Source: Vesta saturnalis (Eukaryota > Arthropoda > Insecta > Coleoptera > Lampyridae). Taken from it: a stretch of DNA of 64,000 nt. Positions 10,453 to 24,000 of the stretch are shown here, one piece after another; within the stretch, counting starts at the first letter, position 1; every line of letters starts with the position of its first letter. The position numbers were made by a program, and so were the translations under genes. Below the pieces are notes generated by a model, which worked only from the letters and a program-made list of their open reading frames with translations, did not search any database and was not told where the DNA came from. The stretch is from assembly GCA_036346205.1 (NCBI GenBank), contig JARFJB010002196.1:145001-209000 (forward strand), read 5' to 3'.

Positions 10453-11888
10453 TACTTCAATGTACTGTAATTCAATATACTTCTTTTCCAAATTGTCACA
10501 GATAAATTTATATTTTAGGTCAATATGTTTAACCATTTTGTAGTTACATGGAGTTTTAACTAATGCTATACATCCCTGGTTGTCTTCAAAATAAGTAATC
10601 TTATCAACATTTACATTCAAGTCAAGTAATAACTTTTTCAACCAGAGGCCTTCACGAACTGCACTGCATAAGGCTACTAATTCGGCTTCTGTGGTTGATA
10701 AAGCTATACAATTTTGTTTTCTTGTTGACCAAGCAATAGTATTATCAAAAACCTTAAACAAAACCCCACTAATTGATTTTCTATCATCTACACTATTTGC
10801 CCAATTAGCATCTACAAAACAAATTAATTTTGGCTCATCTTGCCTTACAAGTTCTAATCCAATCGTAATTGTACTACGTAAGTATCTAAGGATTTGTTTC
10901 AGCTTAACCCACAATTCACTGGTTGATTTATCCTAATATCTACTGAAGTAATTTATAGCAAAACAAATATCGGGTCGACTACCTATCATTATATACATAA
11001 GACATCCTATTAATTGTCTTACAGGTTTTCCAGTAATTGCATGATTACTATATAATTGTAGCTTAGGATCTATTGGTAAATTTACACCTTTACAATCTAA
11101 CATTTTAAATTTAGTTAATATTCTCTTAATATAACCGACTTGACTTCTTATAATTAATTTCTACACCTAAAAAATATTGAAAATTTCCCTTAATCTTTTA
11201 TTTCAAATTTTGACATTAATTTGTTTATAATAAAATTTATCCTTTGAATGTCTGCCAGCAAGTATTAAATCATCAACGTATATTATCAAGTAAACACTAT
11301 TTGTCTTCCCACCATCTATGATATACAGACAATAATGATTGTCAGACCTTCTAAACCCAAATTTGGTTAAGACTTTATTTACTTCATTGTTCCAACACTT
11401 TGATGATTCCCTTAACCCATATAAGGATCTCTGTAATTTTAAAACCTTCCCATTCTCAACTTTGTATCCCTTTGGTGGATAAATATACACACTTTCACTT
11501 AGTTGCCCATTTAAAAACGCAGTTTTAAGATCAAGTTGTCTGAAGTAATATGAGTATTGTGTGCCTATACTCAATAGTGTCCGAATCGTCGTCATCTAAG
11601 CGATAGGGGATTAAGTATATTCAACGTTTACACTTCTCTCTTGTGCAACCCCACGTACTACTAATCTCGCTTTGTATTTATCATCCTCAGATTCTTCTAA
11701 ACCTTGAAAAGTAAACACCCACTTTGTGTCTAGTACATTTAAATCTTCTGGTATATCACTTATTTCCCACGTATTATTCTTGTGTTTTGCATTAAATTCT
11801 CTTCCCACTAAATTGTGTCTGGTCTTGACTGTAACTTTTCAAAGGAACTTGGTACATCATTTACAAAATTCATCGCATCGAATGCCAT
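10453..11888 (-). pseudogene. Copia reverse transcriptase and RNase H
   Basis: From high to low coordinate: KHKNNTWEISDIPEDLN and KARLVVRG (11808-11640), the RT motifs QLDLKTAFLNG and YVDDL (about 11540 and 11265), and RLIGCLMYIMIGSRPDICFA (about 11025-10960). RNase H follows with catalytic acidic residues in FVDANWA, STTEAELVAL and FEDNQGCI (10845-10560). These are all RVT_2/Copia signatures. In-frame stops and shifts occur near 11810, 11600, 11190-11150 and 10935. The end of RNase H is cut by element A at 10453, after which the frame runs into A's inverted repeat. Confidence 0.9.
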
Positions 11889-11891
11889 ATA

Positions 11892-14452
11892 CAGGGTGAT
11901 TGATTAGTGCGATAAAGTTCAGTATTTTCTAGCAAACGTTACGGGAGATTATAGCCATCATTAAGCTTCATATTTTAAAATTAGTTACAATGTTACAGGG
12001 TGTTCCATAACGCCGTGTCACACCAAAGTTAAATTTTTTTAAACGAAACACCCTATATTTTAATTTAAATTTGAAATCCGCTTCACTTCCTCATTACAAA
12101 AATATATACTTGTAATATGTTATACAGGGTATTTAAAAAGTTATAACCACTTTTCCATGAAAATCATAACAAGTTCCCCGCCCTGTATAATTTCAAAGGG
12201 CTACAAGAACAATGATCTGTTGCAGCCGTAGCTTTTTAATAATTGTCAAATTTTATAAAAATTATTGAGTTAAATTGATTACAGGGTGAGTCAAAACATC
12301 AATTCATTATTTTCTCAGTTTTTTTAAATGGATCAACCTGTATTTTATATCACTATCGGAAAGTACTATTATTTTACTTATATTTTTGTTAAGCATTCCC
12401 TATGCCCAAAATTATTCGTTTTTGAGATATTTTCATTTTTATATGCAAAGTATTAATTATGTGTCTAAATGTTTGCCAATTATGAGTTGGCCATGATTTA
12501 TTTGTCAAAAACTGACAGTTTACTATTATTGTCTGTGAATATAGTGGTCAAATAACGCATACAGGAATAAAAACAAGTATACTACAAACAAATTTTACAA
12601 AAAATTACAATTACGAACAAATAAAACCAATACTAATTTCCTAAACTACAATAAAAGTTAATTACAAAAGATGTTCAAAATGACCTCCCAAGACATCTGT
12701 GCATGCCTGAAAACGGTAATTGAAAGAGTTACTAACATTACTAAGCATTTGTACACTGATATTTTGAAATTAATTTGTTATTCTTTCCTTCATGTTATCT
12801 CTTGTTGTCGGAGGTGTTTTATAAACTTCATTCTTAATGTAACCCCAAAAAAAGAGTCCATTTTATTGAATTCTGGTGACCTGGGTGGCCATAGCACTGG
12901 TCCACCTCTTCCGATCCATTTTCCAGGATACCGATGATCAAGTTCACCTTGAATTAAAAGATTATGGTGTACAGGAGAACCGTCATGTAAAAACCACATT
13001 TGCTGGCGGATACGAAGTGGAACCTCTTCCAGTAATACAGGTAAGTGATTTACTAAAAAATCTAAATACATCTCAGCATTTAAATGATCTTCAAAAAAAT
13101 ATGGCCCTACGACATAGTTACCAACAATACCTCCCCAAACATTTAATGACGATCTGGTTTGACTATGTGTAATTATGTGGTATGGATTACTTGTGGAATA
13201 ATAGTGAAAGTTGTGCCTGTTAACACAACCATTTCGATGAAATGTAGCTTCATCTCCAAACAATACATAGTCAAAAAAGTCTCTCTGTTGATTAACCTTT
13301 TGCAGGGCCCATTCACAAAATGCTAATCTCTACTCAAAATCATTATCTGTTAATTCCTGATACAATTGAATGTGATAAGGGTGCATTTTGTTTTTACACA
13401 GAATTGTTTGCACACAATAGTAACTAAGTTGTTGTTCTTTAGAAATACTCCTTATACTTGTATGTGGGTTTTCTGTAACTGCCAACAACACATTCATTTC
13501 GTTTTCCTCTGTCACAGTAGTATTTGTTCGTTCATGCTTTTCATAGTTAACTGAACCAGTTCGGTTAAACCGATCCATCAATCTTTCTAAACTTGATTTT
13601 GTAGGTTGTCGCTTCTCAGGAAAACGTTCAAAATAAACTCTTTTTGAAAGCAATGCATTTTATTGCATTCTCCCAACCCATATCATATCTAGCATTTCAT
13701 CACGAGTAAAATTCATTTTTGCCCGATTTTAGATTTTTTAAAATTATAAACAAATTTACCACAACAATCAATTAACTGACAATAATGGTAAACTGTCAGT
13801 TTTTGACAAATAAATCATGGCCAACTCATAATTGGCAAACATTTAGACACATAATTAATACTTTGCATATAAAAATGAAAATATCTCAAAAACTAATAAT
13901 TTTGGGCATAGGGAATGCTTAACAAAAATATAAGTAAAACAATAGCACTTTTCGATAGTGATATAAAATACAGGTTGATCCATTTGAAAAAACTGAGAAA
14001 ATAATGAATTGATGTTTTGACTCACCCTGTAATCAATTTAACGAATATTCACAAACTCAATAATTTTTATAAAATTTGACAATTATTAAAAAGATACGGC
14101 TGCAACAGATCATTGTTCTTGTAGCCCTTTGAAATTATACAGGGTGGTGAACTAGTTACGATTTTCATGGAAAAGTGGTTATAACTTTTTAAATACCCTG
14201 TATAACATATTATAAGTATATATTTTTGTAATGAGGAAGTGAAGCGGATTTCAAATTTAAATTAAAATATAGGTTGTTTCGTTTAAAAAAATTTAACTTT
14301 GGTGTGGCACGGCGTTATGGAACACCCTGTAACATTGTAACTAATTTTAAAATATGAAGCTTAATGATGGCTATAATCTCCCGTAACGTTTGCTTTGATA
14401 CTTTGAAGGACATAGAAGATACTGAACTTTATCGCACTAATGAATCACCCTG
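11892..14452 (-). mobile_element. Element B: mariner-type transposon with ~650-bp inverted repeats
   Basis: Ends are CAGGGTGATTGATTAGTGCG at the left and its near-perfect complement at the right, flanked by TA (11890-11891 and 14453-14454). The terminal inverted repeats are unusually long: about 11892-12533 pairs with 13778-14452. Each arm contains further CAGGGTG-like motifs at intervals. A transposase gene on the minus strand fills the space between the arms. Removing the element restores continuity of the Copia pol region, confirming the boundaries. Confidence 0.92.
12662..13716 (-). pseudogene. Element B transposase (HTH DUF4817-like plus DDE_3)
   Basis: The start ATG at 13716 begins MNFTRDEMLDMIW, and the last residues GGHFEHLL end at TAA 12662-12664. 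About 350 codons is full length for this IS630/Tc1/mariner-type family. The N-terminal helix-turn-helix includes RQPTKSSLERLMDRFNRTGSV. The nuclease part carries FGDEATFHRNG (first Asp), WFLHDGSPVHH (second) and RSPEFNKMD where relatives have SPDLTPLD, so the third motif is altered. Defects are a TAA near codon 19 (about 13660), a TAG at about 13328, a frameshift near 12810 and a TAA near 12760. Otherwise it aligns end to end, so inactivation is fairly recent. Confidence 0.9.
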
Positions 14453-14454
14453 TA

Positions 14455-16544
14455 TAACTCATAATCGTCATACCTACTAGGAGTCTTAATCTGACGCTTA
14501 TTTAAGATTTGTTGCGACAGACATACCACGATTCATGTTATCTAACACTATGCGTTCTTCCTCATCTTGAAGTCCCTGACTATCATTTCTGCTTCTTCTT
14601 CTTGAATCTCAATTATGTTGCTTTTATAACCAAAATTATTTTCATTAAATTTAACGTTTCTAGCAATCACTAACAAGTTTCTATGTAGATTCCATAATCT
14701 GTCCCTGTAGATGTGTATCCTACCATGATGCATTTTTCAGCTTTAGAATCAAATTTATCTCTTCTTTCCTTTTGTATGTAAGAATATGCCCTGGTACCAA
14801 ATATTCGTAAATTTGCCACATTTGGTTTCTTTCCCAACCATAATTCTGCTGCAGTGATTCCATTTAAACTTTTTGTTGGCACACGATTTATAATGTAATT
14901 CACACATGATTTCTTCACCCCATAAATACTTTGGGTGCTTCGGACTCGTTTATAATTGTTCTAGCCCTTTCTACCAATGATCTATTTTTTCTCTCGGCCT
15001 TGCCATTCTGTTGAGGGTTGTATGAAACAGTATAATCTAGTACAGCACCATTAAGCTTGCAAAATTCCCTAAATTTATAAGACGCAAATTCGCCCCATTG
15101 TCACACCATAATTTTGTGATTGAATTTGTGAACATTGATTTTCCCATTTGGTAGTATTCTTGGAATTTCTCAAAAGCGTCACTTTTATTTTTTAATAGAT
15201 ATATTGCAGTAAAATTAGAAAAATCATCAATGCATGTGATAAAATACTTGTACTCATTATATGTAACTGGCGTAATTGGACCACAAATATCTGTGTGCTC
15301 AATCTCCCAATATTCTCCTACTTTTTGTTCTGTTTCCAAAAGGTAGATGTGTTAATTTCCCCATGGTACAGGGTTCGCAAAAATCAACTTGCCCTATTTT
15401 TACATTTTCTGGAATACCTTCTACCAATTTATTTTTAACAATTTTCTCTAGTGAAATATAGTTTATATGCACAAACCTTTTGTGCCACGTTTTTAACTGA
15501 CAGCAAATTCTTTCTAAGATTCGGTACGAAAAATACATTTTTTATAGTACAACTTATTTTCCTATCATTTACATAACTATACACATTTATATTTCCCACA
15601 CCAACCGCATACAAATAATTCTGATTCTTAGCCACCGGAATTTTTATTCGATCATTTAACATAACTAAATCGGAAAACACTTTCTTATCATTAACTAGGT
15701 GATCAGTTCACCCTGAATCAATACAAAAGTTAATATTTTTGTCATGTACACTTTCATTTGTATCACCTACTTCAGTCATGAAACTAATTGATTATTGGTT
15801 ATCACTAATCTGGCTCGATTCTTCTTGTTTTCCGTAATTGGATCTGCCTGTTGTGCATTGCGGTTCGTACTGACCTCTGAATAAACTCTGTCCGAAATCT
15901 CTTGAAAGAACTACGTCCTCTTTGAAACCCTCTACCACTGCTGTCATATAAACTTCTTTTGTCAATGTTATATGAACGTCCTCTAGCACGATGAACATTT
16001 CCTGAATGATATCCCCTGTATGAATTGTTCCGATTGTTTATTCTTACTTGACAATCTCTCTTAAAATGCCCTTGTTTTCCACACCTGAAACAATTTTGTT
16101 GTTTAGTACTATTATTAAAATCTGTTTAGTTCACATATATCTCGGATTATAACTTTCTTAAAACTTCTTCAAACTTATTTAGAAAATTCTGCATTGGTCC
16201 ACCCTCTTCCATGTCCATTGACAATAACGTTTTCCTTAAATACATTTTACCCGGTAATCCTTTCTTCTCATATTTCTGCTCTAAAGTCGTCCACATTTCA
16301 AATGCAGTTTTCTTTTCTCTTAGACTCTCTAGTTGATTGTCCTTTACACACTGCACAATGAGTGACATAACTTTGTTATTATTTTTTATTTCTTTCCGTT
16401 TATTTTCTTCAACATCTAAATCTTTACTAGTTGATCAACCCCATTTTCCATTAAAATTAGTTCCATCCTAAATTTCCAATTATAGTAATTTTCACCGTCT
16501 AATGGTTCAATTAAAAACTGCTTTACTGTATTACCATGCGTCAT
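14455..16544 (-). pseudogene. Copia gag, protease and integrase
   Basis: Gag starts at ATG 16544 with a typical IEPLDGENYYNWKFRMELI segment, shifts frame near 16430 and continues as a UBN2-type domain (16368-16147). A zinc knuckle CFRCGKQGHFKRDC lies at about 16088-16047. The aspartic protease shows FCIDSG at about 15726, followed immediately by a stop where family members have Ala or Ser. Integrase has the HHCC part (WHKRFVHIN..C..C, 15490-15370) and the catalytic D-D-E in EHTDICGPI, LWCDNGAN and NPQQNGKAERKNR (15310-15000). Several further stops are present down to element B. Confidence 0.9.
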
Positions 16545-16607
16545 ATTTTCTGAGTAACCTTACTTTTCCTTATTTATCTAATCCATCCACTGTCTGCGTT
16601 CATAACC

Positions 16608-16814
16608 TTTTGAGTTTTCTTATATATTTTATAATAATATCGAACACTCCATTTAACAATTTACAATAAATAAATCTCAATGCTTTAAACAAAATTTTAT
16701 ATTTAAACACTTTCTTTTACACATACAAAAAAAAAACCCATTACTCTAAAACTAAACTAAAAATATTGTTGCCACCTTTATTTTTTACATTAATATTTTA
16801 GCGTAAATTCAACA
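16608..16814 (-). repeat. Copia 5' LTR
   Basis: A 207-base LTR nearly identical to the 3' LTR apart from the SINE-like insertion and a small A-rich indel near 16725. It is followed on the minus strand by the primer-binding-site candidate GGTTATGAACGC. Confidence 0.9.
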
Positions 16815-16819
16815 AGCAC

Positions 16820-19800
16820 TAATAAGTGTGTCTTGAAGAAATGACTGATTTGGGTTAAAGTGATTCAGATACTGCGGACAGTCAAGTAATCAAACGTAGA
16901 TTTTTTATTAACAGGGTTATCGTTACAGTATTTAAAAGCCTTTATATTTACGAATGTGACTTAAAATGTTGTTTTGTCGTAATAAAAACATTCATTAAAT
17001 ATGTTGAATATTGTGGGTAGGTTGGCAGAGAAGTAATCGACTTAATATATAATTAATGTAAATTTCAAGTTATAAGGCTGATGTATTCAAACCATTACGT
17101 TTTCTAAATTAATTTAATAACTAGTAAGCGTATTTAGGAGAATTTGTTCATATTTTATAAAATAAAAGTGAAACTGTAAACTGCTTTTTGTATTCTGCAT
17201 TCATGCGGAATTCATCTGCTTAACTCCCTCCCCCCACTGTAGTGGCGCCTATTGATCTATATTATCCATGTTTGAGTTGAAGTATGGTAAGTGAACAGTG
17301 TTAGAATTCTTTTTTATTCAGGAACTTACTAATATGCGCGATTTTTTTCATTGAACCTAGACCGACAACCCGCTTTCCTGAGCATTTAAGTTACAGCGCC
17401 TAGAACGAATTAGTCCAGTAAAAACGTACAAAATTGATCATACTATTAAATAAAGTCAACTTTTGTGCACTTTTTGGAATTCAGCTCATTTATAAAATGA
17501 GTACAAGTAAATTCTACAAACTGGTTGTCCTCCGATTACATGAGTGAAAATTGCTTGATTTAATTAGAACATGGCAAAGGAAAAAGTGCTTAATTTAAAA
17601 TAAACAAATGTGTAATTAAAATTAAAATATTTATCTTTAGGGTTATATTGTGTAGTTACTTATTTTAACGTTTCGATAACAATTGCTAACACTTTTAATA
17701 AAATAATTGAGTTGTCAAACAAAGTGTTATTATTTAAAGTTGTGAAAGGATATGGTTAAAAACACGCAATTGTAGCCCAAAGATAAGTATTTTGATTATG
17801 AATGGTAATCTTGAAAGTTTACTTTTTCATAACAAATTTATAATAAAAAATTTATTTTAAGCTGAAAATCCTTTACTTCGCAAAACTACAAAAAAATTCG
17901 CAGTCACTTAGATTTATTTTTAAAATTTAATTTACAATTATTAACTATTTACACAAATATCCGGATCAAAACCGAGAATAAAAACTTATGCGGAGATTAG
18001 ATTGATATAGTAACAAAATTGTTACGGCAATTAATTCTAGTAATAAGTACTCTGTTTCAGGTCCTCAATACAAATTTTACGTAATAACAAACTGGCAGAA
18101 ACGAGTTTAAAAAGCGTACTGTGTTTCCAAATTAGAGCAAGGTTTCCCGGAAGCCGTTTGCATAGACATTTATCGTGCACAAAAGGAGTTTGAGTTTGGT
18201 ACAAAACGCGAAATAGTTATTTGTTTCATTAAAATGTGAATTTTTGGGACGAGGAAAAAAATTGCTGGACGATGCGAAGCAAAGCTTTCACTACTTGTTT
18301 GGAAACGCCTCGTTTACGTCGCTATCAGTATCGAACATTTCTATTTTATACAGAATTAGTATTATTCTATTTTTTTAGTGAAATAAGAAACATACCGTGT
18401 AGTTTTTAATTAATATTAATTGGATTTTACCCCTATAAATTTAATTCAAATGTGGCAGATGTTGGTAAAATAACGACGGCAAATATCGATTAAAATTCTG
18501 TTCATATATAACATAAAAAATTTCACCGGATAACTGATTTAAAACAAACAAAAATTTTGTAAAAAGTAAACAAAGGCTACATTTTGTTATATTAAAACAA
18601 GAATTTGTATTATTATTAAGGGACAGTAATATCAACATATAAAAAGGTAATTTTGCACCACAGATTAGTTCATCGGAGACATAAATTAAGCTGTATTCTT
18701 TATGAACAGGTGGTAAGGGAATCCAGAGGTAATATCCATAGCTACAAATCAGATATGCCCGCGCCACTTAATTTTTGTTGAATAATTAAAATATAGGAAA
18801 TTTCATGTAAGATCAGTTGCAAGTCATTAATTTATGTAAGTAGTTCCAACGTTCTAAATTGTTTCAATCTCCTTTTGAGTCATGGGGACATACGAAATAG
18901 TAGCATGAATAATTTGTTGGAACTAGCTAAATAAATTTATGACGTGCATCGGTTTTTTGTGGAATTGCCTATACAAAACAGCGGGAAAATTGGACTTAAT
19001 ATCATATGTAAATTTAGTATATAACAAAACAGCTGTATTGATTTGTATATTCAATAAATCAAAATAATATCTGTTGGATAACTTCAGCAATGAAAATGAA
19101 ATTGTATTTTAACTTAGATAGTAAACTAATTATTAATCAAACCGTAAACTGTCCCTAAAATAACGATTCGTTGCGTAGTTATTTCAAAATGAATGTTGGT
19201 ATTGAAACTGAATAAGTTCAATGTAATAACTAAAGGTTATGACCGATGTCAACAAAGTAACAACAGTGCAGGTCTTGCACGCCTGTATTTAGGTTATGAA
19301 ACACTAAATAAATGAAGTCATTTGTTTTCTATTCATTAATACTGTACTTAATATTCCTGAACGAAATTATAGTGAGCTTTTATATAAAATGTTTGTTAAG
19401 TAGGTCATCTAATTTTTCCAACTTAATTTGCACTAAAAAGGTTATATACTTACTTTTTACATTCAACATAGAAGGTAATATAAAGTTGATACGATAAGGT
19501 AAAGCATAACATTAAGAAAAAGATACGGTAATATCAACACTTTTCAGTAATGTAGATGTAAATGCACTGTACAATCAACCAGGTTTGGTTTCGCTGCAAA
19601 ATGCAGTCATACTAAGCAGCGAGTGGCAACGTTTCGTGACTCACCGAACTTCAACACAAATTACTTCTGCAAAACAACGTTTTGCGCCCTCTATATAACA
19701 TAAACATAAATATTCAGTTTTCAAACTGCACGACGTTTTCTTAACATACTTGATCAGGAATTTCTTAACGCACGGGAGGAATTTCCTTTTTTAGGAGGAT

Positions 19801-20640
19801 AAACTAACACACGAGGTGCATTGCAATGGAATTCCGACGGAACGGAAGCTCTAAAACTGTGCTATGCACAAAACGAAAATGGATGTGCCTAAATACCAAC
19901 ACACATAATAAAAATATATATATTGCTATCAAAAATGATGTATACAATTAACAAGAAGATATCTACATATTACACTGAAATTTGATTATTCAAAGAAAAA
20001 TGCTACCATATGCTAATAATATGCCCAAAATAATGTAAATAAATTTACAAAATTACAAAATTCTACGTTTTATTTGCTCCAACAAGATGTTATATGAAAG
20101 AGTGGCATCAGCCACTTGTGAATTTATTTTCTTTCGAATGTAAAACAAGTTAATAAAGTTCTCAGTAAGAAGAGACACTAAAGTTGTTTCTGCATACACA
20201 TCCTTCAGATTACTGGAATGCATAATACAAACAATATAGTGAAACTTAGGAGGGAGGATTTTTCATTTTCTCTCTTACATTGGAAGGTGCACTACTGTAA
20301 AAGATCTCAAGCAGATTTACACTCGAGTGGAATTACAAAAGTTTCCCAAAAATAAATATCAAGAATAGAAGAAAACGATCTTATCCCTGAAGACAAGGGA
20401 ATTGTTATTAGGTTGCAAAGCCAATTAATTCGATCTAAAAATCAATGTAACCCTGTAGTATTTAAACATCTGAAAATTACTTTCAGGGTCAGATGTTTTT
20501 CTTTATTCAGTAATTTTAGGAACTAGGTAGGCTTTAATGTGAATTTATACACATTGCTTATTAGTAACTGCATATGGGAAATAACTCGTCCGATTTTCCA
20601 GAAACTAATTTCGTACATTTTATTAGGTGGAGCCACAGAA
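16820..20640. other. AT-rich sequence, no gene seen
   Basis: Open frames at 18441-18767 (minus) and 19312-19497 (plus) encode hydrophobic or low-complexity peptides with no recognisable motif. I see no inverted repeats, RNA gene or coding bias. Confidence 0.55.
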
Positions 20641-21010
20641 TGCAAATTACAGTATACTTTCTCTGTAATGGTCTGGAGCGGCCGCCCATCCGGGCCTTGT
20701 CGATGGTATAGCTCTACTTAACTTTTTCAAGAGTTGATTTTTGTATTCGATGATGCACATGATATTGTCTCGAAGTGTATGATTTTCGTGACTTCGCGAC
20801 GCCCGGTGGAGGCACATTTCCGCGGCGGCTCGTGGAATGCGGGGGAGCGTCAACGGTAGGTTATCGATTTTCTCCTGGAGCGGGCGGTAAACAAGAGAGA
20901 TACATACGCACCTTCGAAATATCCGGGTGTTCACGAGGGCGTGGAGAGATTTTGGCATATTTAGACAATATCTTGTGAACGGTATGTCCAATTTCGACAA
21001 TTCCTCCCAG
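20641..21010. other. GC-rich patch, origin unknown
   Basis: Base composition rises sharply to about half G+C for some 370 bases (GCGGCCGCCC at 20678, CGCGGCGGCTC near 20820), in a neighbourhood near 30 %. A 117-codon open frame crosses it on the minus strand (20647-21000) and a 67-codon frame on the plus strand. Neither gives a motif I recognise. It may be a fragment of a transferred or mobile sequence, or an exon of an unknown gene. Confidence 0.4.
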
Positions 21011-24000
21011 AATCACAATATTTGAGGCAGGTCGTGGAGGAGATATAACTATGATAAACTACGTTACCTCTCTTAATCTTTGCAAGTAGTTATTATTAAA
21101 TGGAAAAGGCTAGAACCCGTGAGTATTTAAAATATTTGTGTAACGTATATAAATAAAATTCATGACTTCGGTCTTAGGCGATGTAACGTACCGATTTTTA
21201 GCTGTCGTTATTTACCTTAATATTTTGGATTTTGGTTGTTATTTATACATTTGTTTACATTATTTAGGGTATATTTATATAATAAGCTCAGCTCCAAAAC
21301 TGATACTGTATTGAGATAGCTTCAGTAAAGCCATTACGTATGCAGTTGTATACCAAACTGCTATTCTATCGTTGGAACGTGACATTTTTTAAGAATATTT
21401 TAAGTAAAATGAATGAATTATACCTTTTGTTTTTGTGTATTATTAAATCTTCACGCAAGATACGTTGGCACTCGCTGTTCTAGCTGTGCCTGCATTCGCA
21501 GTAAAACTAAACCAAGCTTACCTTGGGTCTATAATATCTGTAACTGTACGTTATTGAAGAATACTTATGTTACCATACCTTTCTGCATGACCTAACGCTG
21601 TGGTAAAGAAATAATTCTGTTTATCTTTACGTTTTATTTTATCTTGTCGTGAAGCAACGAACACATTTTGCCAATTATACATAATCTGGTATTTATGCAA
21701 CAACTTCGTGTACACTCAATTATAATAGTTGCTAATATAGTGTGCATATCCTTTTGATACAAATTATGTTTTCAAATGGACATTTGCATAAAATTGTTTT
21801 GCAAAAATTAGAATAAATCTAATTTTAGTAATGACTAATAAAGATGGATGTAATGTTTAGAAAATGAAAACGCAGACTTCACTTTTTTGGTATTTTTATA
21901 ATGTAAACATAATCTTATTTAAATACGTATCAACCCGGATTCTTACAGAGGTCATGAATTTGAGTTATTACATTGAACTATTCATTCAGGTTCAATCTGA
22001 ATAAACTCCACATAAAGATAGGTCATATTTCTATATTTGGTTTTAAGGTTTTTATTAACAATCCGTTTTGTTATCGTAAAGCTTTACGAACAATTACATT
22101 TATGTTTGCTCTATTACTCTTGCATCCATGCTGAAGTGAAACAAAACATTATTTTGATTTATTAAATATACGAATATATAGTTTTTTACAGAGTTTACTT
22201 ATGATATTAAAGTACAAATTTATCATTTTTTTTTGTATTTTAATTATCTGCCAAACGAATGCAGATCTAGCTGTGTATTTATGTTTGATATCCCTTACGA
22301 CTTGTTGAAAAAGAAAAGAGTTTTCAATTTACAGTATACAGTAGTTTAATTTTTGTCTCCAAATAGGGTGGTGGAAAACTACCTTTAAATATTTTAAATT
22401 CTTGTTTTGATGTGGCAAATTTAAGTCACAGCCGATTTTTTTGTCAGAAGTAGGTATTTGTATTCTTATATAGTATAGGTATTTTTTTTTGGTATAGCGA
22501 GTTTAATTATTATAGATTTGTTAATGACTTTTAATTTAAAATAAATGGTGTGTAAATGGACTAAGGTTTATTTAAATATTAATTATTTAGTGTTACCTAC
22601 AATCTATTTTTTATTGCGCTGAAATAGGTAAAAAAATAAAACATGGTTTCAGTATGTTTCATGGATCTTTTAAAACGTATGTGATGGGAATACAATTAAC
22701 TTCTCACGTTACATTGTAACATAGCCACAATTTTCAATTAATGTTACTGTCAACTTCAAACAAGTCTATACAGAGTTAATGTGGTTTGGTAGAATATTGA
22801 ATTCGCAGTATGCATATCAATAGTGCTTTATTAGTTTATTGAAAATGATTTGATTTGAGAGAAATTGATGCATTTAAGACCGCTATCAAAAGCCAATTAA
22901 AGTGTACTATTAGGAAGACTTTAGAATAAATGTAACTTAAGTTACACAGAGTGTGTGCAAATGAATCTGTGCTCTCGAATAACACCGTACCTATTTACGC
23001 GATTTTTTATATGGACTTTTTCTATTACTTTCATTATTGTCTTTTACATTTTATTAACAGTTTTACAAAACTTAATGTTCACACTTGTTCTTTTTATGAC
23101 CAAATTTTTTAAGAACGTGTTTCGTTCATAGTTTTTAATGATTCAAACTTCTTACATCTGCTTTTTTCATTAGTATACTAAAGCAGGCTTATATTATTAT
23201 TCCGAATCATACACTTTTGTTGCAAATATTAACATATGTATTTGCCCATTTATAGGTTAAACATACTTGATCCAGCTTTGTCCTATTCCGTACTCATATC
23301 AATAAAAACCAGTTGTCGAACTAATTATTTACTGTTGTATATTCAACGCATGTTTCACAAACGCTCAGAAACATTTCATCTCATTTCCCTTTAAGTCGAG
23401 AAAAGCACAATACATCGTTCTCCTTCCAGTCATGATGTATGGTAATAATGTGGGATTAAAGAAAAATATCTTAAGATTTTAATCATACTACAATAGTAAA
23501 TGAAATCTCAACATTTAGCAGTATTTATTAAATAATTTAATTTTTTTATCCATATCTTTCAAACGCACACCATGATTTATCATGTTAAAAGTTAAAGAGC
23601 ATTATGCAGAATTGCACTAATTTCAAATTATGTAACTAGACAAATTGATTGCTAGACGAAGTCAGCTTTAGATATAAATTAGAACCTGACCATATAAGGT
23701 AACAACCACCATTTATAATTTAAAAAAGTCCGCATGTATATAGACAATTAGTTTAATAAAACAGATTTAAATTTACTTCTTCTCTCTAACGCTTTAATCC
23801 CTCAATCGCAAAATAGGAAATATCTACCTGATTTGTTTTTTTTTATGGTTTGCATAATTAAAAAATGACATTTTGTAACTCAAAAAATAGTAATGATATC
23901 ACTATATTTAAAAAAAAATACAAGATAATCAAGAGTAAAAGCAGAAAAATAAGTGATAGTGTTAGTTTTTAGTCATGCCTAAAAAAATCGTTTGACAACT

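Larger units (their letters stand above)
7782..16814 (-). mobile_element. Copia-type LTR retrotransposon carrying two nested DNA elements
   Basis: The whole element lies on the minus strand between LTRs at 16608-16814 (5') and 7782-8041 (3'). Both LTRs begin TGTTGAATTTACGC and end CTCAAAA. Flanking pentamers are AGCAC at 16815-16819 and AGTAC at 7777-7781 on the plus strand, a 5-bp target duplication with one mismatch. Directly after the 5' LTR comes GGTTATGAACGC, resembling the internal-tRNA (initiator Met) primer sites known for copia. Order: gag, zinc knuckle, protease, integrase, reverse transcriptase, RNase H, the Copia (Pseudoviridae) order. Elements A (8151-10452) and B (11892-14452) are inserted in pol. 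Without them the element is about 4.2 kb. Many stops and frameshifts show it is dead. Confidence 0.92.

Noticed and set aside
18441..18767. 108-codon minus-strand frame, hydrophobic
   Set aside because: No signal-peptide plus mature-domain pattern and no known motif.
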